In this document: piece by piece, positions 1 through 7,300 of the stretch
Layout: each line of letters begins with the position of its first letter
Position numbering within the stretch: the stretch's first letter is position 1
Assembly (NCBI GenBank): GCA_035550075.1
Contig: DASZQG010000159.1
Coordinates: 1-9,176 of the forward strand
From: AWTP1-13 sp035550075
GTDB lineage: Bacteria > Pseudomonadota > Alphaproteobacteria > Rhizobiales > Hyphomicrobiaceae
Length of the DNA: 9,176 nucleotides
Reading direction: 5' to 3'
The notes under the pieces: model-generated
Databases searched by the model: none
What the model was told of the DNA's origin: nothing
What the model saw: the letters and a program-made list of their open reading frames with translations, nothing else
Position numbers and translations under genes: made by a program

Positions 1-1
1 C

Positions 2-652
2 GGCTTCTACACGGCTGCCGATGCCGCGGGCCTGAAAGCGGCCCTGGATGACAACCGCCGGGCCATCGACGAGGCCGCAGCCCTGGGCGCGCCGTGCCTG
101 GTGCTCGTTGTAGGCTCGCTGCCCGGCGCCATGAGCGGCACGCCGCAATCACACGACATCGCCGCTGCGCGCGGGCAGGTGTTTGATGGCGTCGCCGCCA
201 GCCTCGAGTACGCCCGCAAGGCGGGTATGCCGCTCGCCATCGAACCGTTGCACCCCATGCAGGCTGCCGAGCGCGCGTGCATCAACACGCTTGAACATGC
301 GCTCGACATCTGCGACGCGCTCGATCCGGGCCGCACCGGCGCGCTGGGCGTTGCGCTTGACGTCTACCACGTCTGGTGGGACCCGAAGCTCGAGGCGCAG
401 ATTGCCCGCGCGGGACGCGAGCGCCTGCTCGCCTATCACATCTGCGACTGGCTGGTGCCGACGCGCGATCTCCTCAACGACCGCGGCATGATGGGCGACG
501 GCGTCATCGAGCTGAAGAAGGTGCGCGGCTGGATCGACGCGACCGGATATGCGGGCCCAGCAGAAGTGGAGATTTTCTCCGAGCGGTGGTGGGGCACTCC
601 GGCGCAGGAGGTTCTCTCCACCTGCATCGCGCGCTACAACAGCGTGGTTTAG
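2..652 (+). CDS. Sugar phosphate isomerase/epimerase family protein, 3' part
   Basis: The open frame runs in from the left edge and ends at TAG 650-652, giving 216 visible residues; perhaps 60-90 N-terminal residues lie outside the window. The fold is a xylose-isomerase-like TIM barrel. Likely divalent-metal ligands, numbered from the first visible codon, are E81 (in AIEPLHP), D120 (in VALDVYHVWWDP), H146 (in YHICDW) and E190 (in AEVEIFS). Their spacing resembles the Glu-Asp-His-Glu set of tagatose/psicose 3-epimerases and related isomerases. Such enzymes interconvert sugars, hydroxy-ketoacids or inositol derivatives in the cytoplasm, and the substrate cannot be read from the sequence. The gene lies 17 nt upstream of an amidase on the same strand, so the two are probably co-transcribed. 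No in-window start is sensible; the internal GTG at 101 falls inside a beta strand of the barrel. Confidence 0.85.
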   Translation, partial: GFYTAADAAGLKAALDDNRRAIDEAAALGAPCLVLVVGSLPGAMSGTPQSHDIAAARGQVFDGVAASLEYARKAGMPLAIEPLHPMQAAERACINTLEHALDICDALDPGRTGALGVALDVYHVWWDPKLEAQIARAGRERLLAYHICDWLVPTRDLLNDRGMMGDGVIELKKVRGWIDATGYAGPAEVEIFSERWWGTPAQEVLSTCIARYNSVV

Positions 653-659
653 ACCATCA

Positions 660-669
660 GGGGAAGGGC
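660..669 (+). promoter_or_regulatory. Ribosome binding site deciding the amidase start
   Basis: A purine-rich GGGGAAGGG stretch lies just before ATG 670. It sits in the 17-nt gap after the upstream stop and favours this start over the longer open frame that reaches back to 376 inside the previous gene. Confidence 0.65.
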
Positions 670-2091
670 ATGAGCACCACCGCAAGCGATCCCGCGCTTC
701 TTTCCGCCACCGAGCTCGTCAAATTGTACAAGGCAAAGAAGCTGTCGCCGGTGGAGGTGACGAAAGCGACGCTGGCGCGCATCGAACGCTTCAATCCCAT
801 CGTCAACGCCTATTGCCACCTCGACGCCGAGGGCGCGCTGGCCGCTGCCAAAGCCTCCGAAACCCGATGGCAGGCCGGCAAGCCGCAGGGCCTCGTGGAC
901 GGCGTACCCCTCGGCGTGAAGGACAACCTCCTGGTCGCCGGCATGCCGGCGCGCTTCGGCTCGAAGGTGACCTCGTCACAGCCGCAGACCATGGATGGGC
1001 CGGCCATCGCCCGCATGCGCCAGCACGGCGCGGTCATCCTCGGCAAGACCACCATGCCCGAATATGGCTGGAAGGCGACCAGCGACAGCCCGCTTACCGG
1101 CTCCACGCGCAATCCGTGGGACACGCGCATGACGACGGGCGGCTCGTCATCGGGGGCTGTCGCCGCGGCCGTGCTGGGCATGGGGGCCCTGCAGCTCGGC
1201 ACCGATGGCGGCGGCTCAGTGCGGATCCCGGCCGCGTTCACTGGCTGCTGCACCATCAAGTCCAGCCGCGCGCGTGTGCCGGCATTTCCGGCGGCGCCGA
1301 TGGGCACGCTGGCGCACGTCGGCCCGCTCACGCGAACGGTAGCCGATACCGCGCTTGCCACCACCGTCATCGGCACCCCCGACGCACGCGACGTTTATGC
1401 CTGGATCGACCAGCCGCCCGACTACACCGCGAAACTGGACGCGGGCGTGAAGGGATTGCGGGTCGCCTACTCGCCACGGCTGGGCTTTGCCCCGCGTGTC
1501 GACCCTGAGGTAGAGAAATCGGTCGCGGAGGCGGCGAAGGCCTTCGAGGAACTCGGCGCCCACGTCGAGCAGGCCGACCCCGTCATCGGCGGCGATCCGG
1601 TCGCGCCCTGGATCGTGCTCTGGTGGAGCGCCATGGCCACGACATTCGCGCCCTTTGGCGACAAGCCGGAAAAGCTGTCCGACCCCGAGCTGGTCGCCGG
1701 CATCAAGATCGGCAACGCCACGTCAGCGCCCGACTACATCCGCGCCCAGTTGAAACGCGCCGAGCTGCACAACGCTTTCGTTCGCTTTCACGAGAAGTAT
1801 GACCTGCTGCTGACGCCGATGATGCCGCTGCCCGCCTTTGAAATCGGCAACCTCATGCCGCCGTCGGGGGGTTGGGGCAAGGACTGGTGGGAATGGTCGC
1901 CTTTCAGCTATCCCTTCAACCTGACCCAGCAGCCGGCGGCATCGGTGCCGTGCGGCCTCACATCGGGCGGCCTCCCGATTGGCCTGCAGATCGTCGGCCC
2001 GATCGGCGCGGATGAGCGCGTGCTGCAAGCCAGCCGCGCGTTCGAGATCGCCAGGCCGTTCCCCACCATCGACGTCCCGCGCCAGCGCTAG
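670..2091 (+). CDS. Amidase signature (AS) family amidase
   Basis: This 473-residue protein hydrolyses an amide or related C-N bond; the substrate is unknown. The Ser-cisSer-Lys triad of the amidase signature family is complete. Lys84 lies in GVPLGVKDN, the cis-serine is Ser159 at the start of the SSSG run after TTGG, and the nucleophile is Ser183 in GTDGGGSVRIPAAF. The 24-residue gap between the two serines equals that in fatty acid amide hydrolase. The C-terminal QQPAASVPCG...GLPIGLQIVGP block is also typical. Length is normal for the family (about 450-500). There is no signal peptide, so it is cytoplasmic. The start is set by the ribosome binding site and by the MSTTASDPALL N-terminus; the upstream part of the open frame is a shadow of the isomerase gene. 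GatA is a relative, but no gatB or gatC is in view, so a stand-alone amidase is more likely. The stop overlaps that of the convergent phosphopantetheinyl transferase gene. Confidence 0.93.
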   Translation: MSTTASDPALLSATELVKLYKAKKLSPVEVTKATLARIERFNPIVNAYCHLDAEGALAAAKASETRWQAGKPQGLVDGVPLGVKDNLLVAGMPARFGSKVTSSQPQTMDGPAIARMRQHGAVILGKTTMPEYGWKATSDSPLTGSTRNPWDTRMTTGGSSSGAVAAAVLGMGALQLGTDGGGSVRIPAAFTGCCTIKSSRARVPAFPAAPMGTLAHVGPLTRTVADTALATTVIGTPDARDVYAWIDQPPDYTAKLDAGVKGLRVAYSPRLGFAPRVDPEVEKSVAEAAKAFEELGAHVEQADPVIGGDPVAPWIVLWWSAMATTFAPFGDKPEKLSDPELVAGIKIGNATSAPDYIRAQLKRAELHNAFVRFHEKYDLLLTPMMPLPAFEIGNLMPPSGGWGKDWWEWSPFSYPFNLTQQPAASVPCGLTSGGLPIGLQIVGPIGADERVLQASRAFEIARPFPTIDVPRQR

Positions 2092-2816
2092 GCCGCCGCC
2101 CGCTGCGGCTCTTGATGGATCGCGCCGGTCCCGCTGCAGCGCAGCCGGACGAGACGCGGATTGCCTGGGCGCGTGGCCAGCGCCGCCCTATAACCAATGG
2201 GCGCGGAGAGCGGCTGCACATGCCAGATCCCGTGTGTGCCGCCGTCGCTCACCGCGCCATTTGCTGCAACCGTCGAGAAACCGGTCAGCTCTGCACTGAG
2301 CCCCGTGCCGGTGGCCTTCAGGTAGGCCTCCTTGCGCGTCCAGATGTCGAAGAAGGCCTCGATCCGGCCGTTGCCGTCCGTGCCCTGCACCACTGTCCGC
2401 TCGTGTGGATGATAACAGGCCTGTGCGATTGCGAGACAATCGACGTCCGCCCGCATCAGCTCGATATCGATACCGAGGGGCGCATGCGCCACGGACACCA
2501 GCGCCTGGCCGGCGCTGTGGGAGACGTTGCAGAACAGGTCCGGCTCATCGGCGAGGCACGGCGCGCCGCTTTCTGCGTCCCTGATGTCAAAGCTGCGCGG
2601 ATCGCGCCCGGTGCGCCACGCCAGCGCCCAGCGCAGCACGGCGCGCGTCTTTATGAACTCGTCGATGCGAGCCGGCAGCTTAAATCCAAGTGCCCGCGTG
2701 CGTTCGGAGGGACTTAGAACATCGAAAGCGGCCGCGAGCTGGATTTCGTCGAGCGCGGCCGCAACAACGGCCACGTGGGCCTTGCCGGCCCGAAGCGAGG
2801 ACGCGGGCCGGGACAT
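2088..2816 (-). CDS. Sfp-type 4'-phosphopantetheinyl transferase
   Basis: This 242-residue enzyme transfers the phosphopantetheine arm of CoA to the serine of a carrier protein or thiolation domain. The family signatures are all present: FCNVSHSAG (residues 95-103), the Mg-binding GIDIE (115-119), and WTRKEAYLKATG (159-170) with its catalytic Glu and Lys. Length fits the Sfp/HetI group rather than the short AcpS group. I chose ATG 2816 because a GGAG element lies 10 nt upstream and because the 85 extra residues of the longer open frame are low-complexity Arg/Ser/Ala sequence antisense-in-frame to the aminomutase gene. A GTG one codon upstream is an alternative. The gene follows the radical SAM gene by 22 nt on the same strand, so it is probably its operon partner. 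The obvious local client is Ser562 in the thiolation domain of the divergent NRPS-like synthetase. Confidence 0.95.
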   Translation of the reverse strand: MSRPASSLRAGKAHVAVVAAALDEIQLAAAFDVLSPSERTRALGFKLPARIDEFIKTRAVLRWALAWRTGRDPRSFDIRDAESGAPCLADEPDLFCNVSHSAGQALVSVAHAPLGIDIELMRADVDCLAIAQACYHPHERTVVQGTDGNGRIEAFFDIWTRKEAYLKATGTGLSAELTGFSTVAANGAVSDGGTHGIWHVQPLSAPIGYRAALATRPGNPRLVRLRCSGTGAIHQEPQRAAA

Positions 2817-2826
2817 CACGCGATTT

Positions 2827-2830
2827 CTCC
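2827..2830 (-). promoter_or_regulatory. Ribosome binding site of the phosphopantetheinyl transferase
   Basis: The minus strand reads GGAG here, 10 nt before ATG 2816 and 7 nt before the in-frame GTG at 2819. It sits within the 22-nt gap after the aminomutase stop and supports the short form of the transferase. Confidence 0.6.
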
Positions 2831-2838
2831 GGTGAACG

Positions 2839-4170
2839 TCAGGCCGCGATGATCGCGGGTGGCAGCAACCCGAGCCGGCTACTGATGCGCTCGCGCGCTC
2901 CCGGCACCCGCCAGGCCTCGCGCGCCTCGGGCGTGAGTGAGCGCAGCGGATCGAAGTAGGCGTAGAGCCGACTCGGGTCGACCGAAGGCGACCTGAATGC
3001 CGACACACCGAATTCACGGTCGTAAAGCTCGGCGCTGTGCACATCGCGCTTGCCGCCGCCGCCCGGCGCATCGCACACGAACAGGGGCGTATTGAATCCG
3101 GCAGTGGCGCCCCGCACCTCCTTCTCGAGGAATTGCGCGGTGCTGAGCGGCAGGCGGAAGTGCTCGGTGCCCATCACCATGTCACAGAGGTAGACATAGT
3201 AGGGGTGGATGTTGACGCGCCCGAGCTTGCGGAAGAGCTCGATCAGCGTTCCCGCATCATCATTGACCCCGCGCAGCAGCACCGCTTGGTTGCGCACGAA
3301 CACGCCTTCTCCGTGCAGGCGGCGCATGGCCTGCTCGACCACCGGCGTCACCTCGCGCGGGTGATTGAAGTGCGTGTGCACGCACACGTCCTTGAACAAT
3401 GTGCGGCCGCGCTGCACCACGTCGACAATCGCGCGGAACCACTCCTCGTCGCTCAGGACCTTCATCGGCTGCACCGAAATCGCCTTGGTCGCGAGACGGA
3501 TGCGCCGCACGTGCTCGATGTCGAGCAGCGTATTGACCAGCAGCCGAATGTTGGCCGGTTTCAGGCGAGCAAGATCGCCACCTGAGACCACCACGTCTTC
3601 GATCTGGGGATGCGCGCGGATATAGTCGAATGCCGCCGCCCAGTTCTGGGCGCTGGTCACGTTGTCCTTGCGCACGAGCTGCGTGTCCTGTCCGACGGCG
3701 TAGCTTCGCGTGCAATACTGGCAGTAGACCGGGCACACCGAGGTGACCAGGAACAGCACCTTGTCGGGGTAGCGGTGCACCAGGCCGGGCACCGGCGACG
3801 TCTCGCGCTCATCGAGCGAATCCACTGCGAGACAGGGATGGTCATCTTCCTGTTCGGAGCGCATCGGCAGAAACTGCCTGCGGATCGGATCGGTCGCTGC
3901 CTGGGTCCAGTCGATCAGCGAGAGGACATACGGGTTGAGGCGGATCGACATGCCGACCTTGCCGAGGCCGGCGCCGATCTCCTCCAGAACGGACGCGGGA
4001 ACCCTGCCGGTCAGCAGCCCCTCGAGCTGCTGGAAGCGAATGACCGAATGTTTGTCCTGCCAAAAATGATTGTGAAACTCTTCGGCCGGCGCATTTTGGT
4101 ACAGCGCAGAATGTTCCAAAACGGCATTTTCGATATTGGCCACGGTTACGCCCCGCATTTTACACCGCAT
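2839..4170 (-). CDS. kamA: Lysine 2,3-aminomutase (KamA-type radical SAM enzyme)
   Basis: This 443-residue protein belongs to the KamA family, which uses S-adenosylmethionine, a [4Fe-4S] cluster and PLP to move the alpha-amino group of lysine to C3, giving beta-lysine. The cluster cysteines are Cys146, Cys150 and Cys153 in CPVYCQYCTR, preceded by RYPDKVLFLVTS. SGGDLARL (196-203) matches the family SGGD motif. DAPGGGGK (367-374) carries the PLP lysine, Lys374. Residues that bind substrate lysine in Clostridium subterminale aminomutase are kept: Arg155 (its R134), Asp330 in YLCDM (its D293) and Asp367 (its D330), with the same 37-residue spacing between the two Asp. This argues for lysine rather than glutamate as substrate. 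EpmB, which modifies EF-P, is shorter (about 340), and no epmA or efp is nearby. Start ATG 4170 has only a weak ribosome binding site; Met5 (4158) is possible. It is first in an operon with the phosphopantetheinyl transferase and divergent from the NRPS-like gene. Confidence 0.93.
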   Translation of the reverse strand: MRCKMRGVTVANIENAVLEHSALYQNAPAEEFHNHFWQDKHSVIRFQQLEGLLTGRVPASVLEEIGAGLGKVGMSIRLNPYVLSLIDWTQAATDPIRRQFLPMRSEQEDDHPCLAVDSLDERETSPVPGLVHRYPDKVLFLVTSVCPVYCQYCTRSYAVGQDTQLVRKDNVTSAQNWAAAFDYIRAHPQIEDVVVSGGDLARLKPANIRLLVNTLLDIEHVRRIRLATKAISVQPMKVLSDEEWFRAIVDVVQRGRTLFKDVCVHTHFNHPREVTPVVEQAMRRLHGEGVFVRNQAVLLRGVNDDAGTLIELFRKLGRVNIHPYYVYLCDMVMGTEHFRLPLSTAQFLEKEVRGATAGFNTPLFVCDAPGGGGKRDVHSAELYDREFGVSAFRSPSVDPSRLYAYFDPLRSLTPEAREAWRVPGARERISSRLGLLPPAIIAA

Positions 4171-4197
4171 TTGCGCGGATTTCCGGCAACCGTTCGA

Positions 4198-4226
4198 GAA
4201 TTAAAAAACCTCTAATGGATTTTCAA
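4198..4226 (-). promoter_or_regulatory. Possible sigma-70-type promoter for the aminomutase operon
   Basis: On the minus strand TTGAAA (4226-4221, one mismatch to the -35 consensus) is followed 17 nt later by TAATTC (4203-4198), a poor -10. The predicted transcript would start about 20 nt before ATG 4170. The -35 element overlaps a short palindrome, TTTCA-A-TGAAA (4221-4231), which could be an operator. Support is only local base composition and spacing. Confidence 0.3.
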
Positions 4227-4254
4227 TGAAACTCCCTATTTACGATTAAGTCGG

Positions 4255-4271
4255 TTGGCCGAGTTCTTGCA
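4255..4271 (+). promoter_or_regulatory. Candidate sigma-54 (-24/-12) promoter of the synthetase gene
   Basis: The sequence TTGGCCGAGTTCTTGCA fits the RpoN pattern TTGGC-N7-TTGCA. The invariant GG (4257-4258) and GC (4269-4270) are exactly 10 nt apart. Transcription would start near 4282, leaving a leader of about 30 nt before ATG 4313. Sigma-54 promoters need an enhancer-binding activator; none is encoded in the window, and I could not identify an upstream activator site. Confidence 0.5.
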
Positions 4272-4299
4272 CACGCACAAACAACGCTAAGAAATTCCC

Positions 4300-4303
4300 A
4301 AGG
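4300..4303 (+). promoter_or_regulatory. Ribosome binding site of the NRPS-like synthetase
   Basis: AAGG lies 9 nt before ATG 4313. It is a modest match, but it is the only purine-rich element at a workable distance, and the N-terminus it gives leads directly into the adenylation domain. Confidence 0.45.
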
Positions 4304-4312
4304 CTGTCAGAG

Positions 4313-7300
4313 ATGCAGTTGGACGTCAGGACGGGCGGCTGGACAACCGGTGTCACTCAGGTGCGCTCGGCAACGGGCAACCCCGCGTGCCTGCACGAGC
4401 TGTTCGAGGCCCAGGTCGATCTGAGGCCGGACGCGCCCGCCATCATCTGCGGCGACGTCGTTCTGAGCTACGCCGAGGCCGAGCGGCGCGCCAATCGGCT
4501 TGCGCGGCTGCTGCGCGCCGAGGGTGTCGTCCCCGGTTCCTTCGTCGGGCTGTGCCTGCCGCGCTCCGAGTTGCAGATCCTTGCGATTCTGGCGTGCCTC
4601 AAGGCGGGCGGCGCCTACGTGCCGCTGGAACCTGGATTGCCGGATGAACGCATCCGCTTCATTGCCGGTGAGGCTGGCATCAAGCTGATGGTGACGGATT
4701 CCGCACTCGCCGGCCGCCTGTCGGGCGCGTTCGATGGCCGGATCCTCGCCCTGGATCGCCGCGCGGATGAGATAGCGTCCCAATCCGCGGAGCGGCTGAC
4801 GCGCGCCGAAACCGGGCTGAGCGCCAGCGACGTCTGTTACGTGCTTTACACCTCTGGCACGACCGGGCGTCCCAAGGGCGTTGTCACTGAGCACCGCAAC
4901 GTCAGCCACTTCGTGGCCGCCTTCAACAAGGTGTGCAGCACCACCTCCCACGATCGTGTCTTCCAGGGCTTTTCGCTGGGCTTCGACGGCTCGACGGAAG
5001 AGATCTGGATGGCGTTTTCCAACGGCGCCGCGCTGGTTGCCGGCACGCCCGACACGCCGAAGTTCGGCAACGACCTGGCGCAGTTCCTCACGCGCGCCGG
5101 CGTGACCTACCTGTCGACTGTCCCTACCCTGCTATCGACCATGACGGAGGACGTGCCGTGCCTCACCCAACTCGTGGTGAGCGGCGAGGCCTGCCCGCCC
5201 GAGCTGGTCGCACGCTGGGCCAAGCCCGGGCGGCGAATGCTGAACGTGTACGGACCAACCGAGGCCACCGTGAACACCACGGCGGTCGAACTGGTGCCCG
5301 GCCGCCCGATCACCATTGGCCGGCCGCTCGAGGGATACACCACCTTTGTGCTGGACTCTGAGATGCGCCGCGTTGCCCCTGGCGGGAAGGGCGAGTTGTA
5401 CATCGGGGGCCCGGGCATCGCGCGCGGCTATCTCAACCAGCCGGAGCTGACCGCGCGCTCGTTCGTTCGCCTGTACCCCGCCGGACAGCTCTACCGCACC
5501 GGCGACCTCGCTCGCATCAACGAGGATGGGGAGCTCGAATTTTTTGGCCGTATCGACAGCCAGGTGAAGATCCGCGGCTATCGCGTGGAGCTGTCTGAGA
5601 TCGAGGCTGTGCTGCTGGAGCAGCCTGAGATCGCCAGCGCGGTTGTGCGGCTCGTGGAGGTGAATGGCCTCCCGGTTCTCGCCGCCTGCGTCGTGCTCGA
5701 TACCGCCGCGGCCGTGCTCGACCGCACCCGCGTGCTGAATGCGCTGCGCGCCCGCCTGCCCGCGTACATGATGCCCGCCTACCTGGACGTCGTGACCGAA
5801 CTTCCGATGCTGGGGAGCGGGAAGGTCGACCGCAAGCGACTGCCCGATCCGGTCGCTCCGTTCGTGGCGGCCACCACCGAAGCCGATGTCCCCGCGACGG
5901 AGCTTGAAAGACGCATCGCCACAGTCTGGGCGGAGCTCTTCAAGCTGCCGAAGGTCGGCGCCGAGCAGGATTTCTTCCTCGACCTCGGCGGCCATTCGCT
6001 CGTCGCGGCGCAGCTCGTTGCACTGCTGAGGACGCGCGGGGACATCAACATCGCCGTGCGCGACGTCTACGCCCATCCTACCGTTCGCCGGCTGGCGGCG
6101 CATGTGGCCGGCCGTACAGCGCAGGCGGACCGCAACACGACCGCTGACGCGGCCCGCAGCCTGGCCGCCAGCGTCACGCCGGTTGCGCGCAAGCCCGGCT
6201 GGCGGCTGATCGCGGCGCAGGCTGCCTATCTGCTCGGCCTGATCCCGCTGTTCGCGCTGCCGCTCGTGATCGTGCTGCCGCCGGTCATGGACATGCTCTA
6301 TTTCCGACGCTCGATCCTTTCCACCATGCTGTTCCTGATCGCGGTTGGACTGGCGCTCTGGCCGCTGATGCTGGCCATCGGCATCGGTTCTAAATGGCTG
6401 ATCATCGGACGCTACAAGCCCGGCGCCTATCCTCTGTGGGGCAGTTACTATCTGCGCTGGTGGATCGTCTCCCGACTGCAGGGGCTGAGCGGCCTCGGTG
6501 GCTTCGGCGGCACGCCGCTTGCGCCGGCGCTGTGGCGTCTGATGGGCGCGAAGGTTGGCCGCAACTGCAACCTCCATACCGGCCTGGTGTCGGCCTGGGA
6601 CTGCATTTCTGTCGGCGATGACACGAGCATCGGGCCCGATACGCAGCTGCCCGGCATCCGTATCGAGAACGGCTACCTGCTGATCGGCCGCGTCGAGATC
6701 GGCAGCCGCGTGTTCATCGGCAGCCATTCTGCGCTCGGCCTCGATGTCAAGATGGGCGACGACTCGCGCCTCGATGACCAGTCGCTGCTCCCGGACGGCG
6801 AGACCATACCCACAGGCGAGTTCCGCCGCGGCTCGCCGGCCAGGCCCGTCGCGACCGTCGCCGTGCCAGAAGGTGCGCCCCTGCGGCGCTCCAATGCGTA
6901 CCTGACGCTGTTCTGCATTGGACAGATGCTGAGCGGTCTCGTGCTGGGCCTCTTCTTCGGCCTGCCGGCCATCGCAGTTGGCCTGGGCTCGATGTTCCTC
7001 ATCGTGCACACCGCGCCCACCCTGTGGGTGCCGCTGGTGATGGCCGCGCTGCCCGTCTTCATTGTCTGGTCGTGCCTGTGGCTGGTCGTGTGCAAGCAGA
7101 TCGTGCTGCCGGAAGCCAAGCCAGGCATCTATGCGGTCTATTCCTTCAAGTACCTGCAGTTCTGGCTGACGTCGGGCATGATGCGTGCCGCCCGCGGCGC
7201 CGGCATGCTGATCTTCACAACCCTCTACCTGCCGCCATGGATGCGCCTGCTCGGCGCCAAACTCGGCCGGCACACGGAAATGTCCACCGTATGGAGTGTT

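Larger units (their letters stand above)
4171..4312. other. AT-rich divergent intergenic region
   Basis: This 142-nt spacer separates the divergent aminomutase and synthetase genes and is clearly richer in A+T than its flanks, especially 4200-4250. It must hold the promoters of both genes. I see a sigma-54-like element toward the synthetase, a weak sigma-70-like element toward the aminomutase, and an 11-nt palindrome at 4221-4231. I see no small gene and no riboswitch-like fold. Confidence 0.8.

Noticed and set aside
376..669. N-terminal extension of the amidase open frame
   Set aside because: It lies inside the isomerase gene in another frame, is Arg-rich with no amidase similarity, and the ribosome binding site points to ATG 670.
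2112..2717. 201-codon plus-strand open frame
   Set aside because: It is antisense to the phosphopantetheinyl transferase, whose motifs are unambiguous.
2817..3071. 85-residue N-terminal extension of the phosphopantetheinyl transferase
   Set aside because: It overlaps the conserved C-terminal end of the aminomutase in another frame, is low-complexity, and a GGAG site supports ATG 2816.
4221..4231. TTTCA-A-TGAAA palindrome as a defined operator
   Set aside because: The arms are only 5 nt in an AT-rich stretch, so it could easily arise by chance. It is mentioned under the promoter but not called as a binding site.
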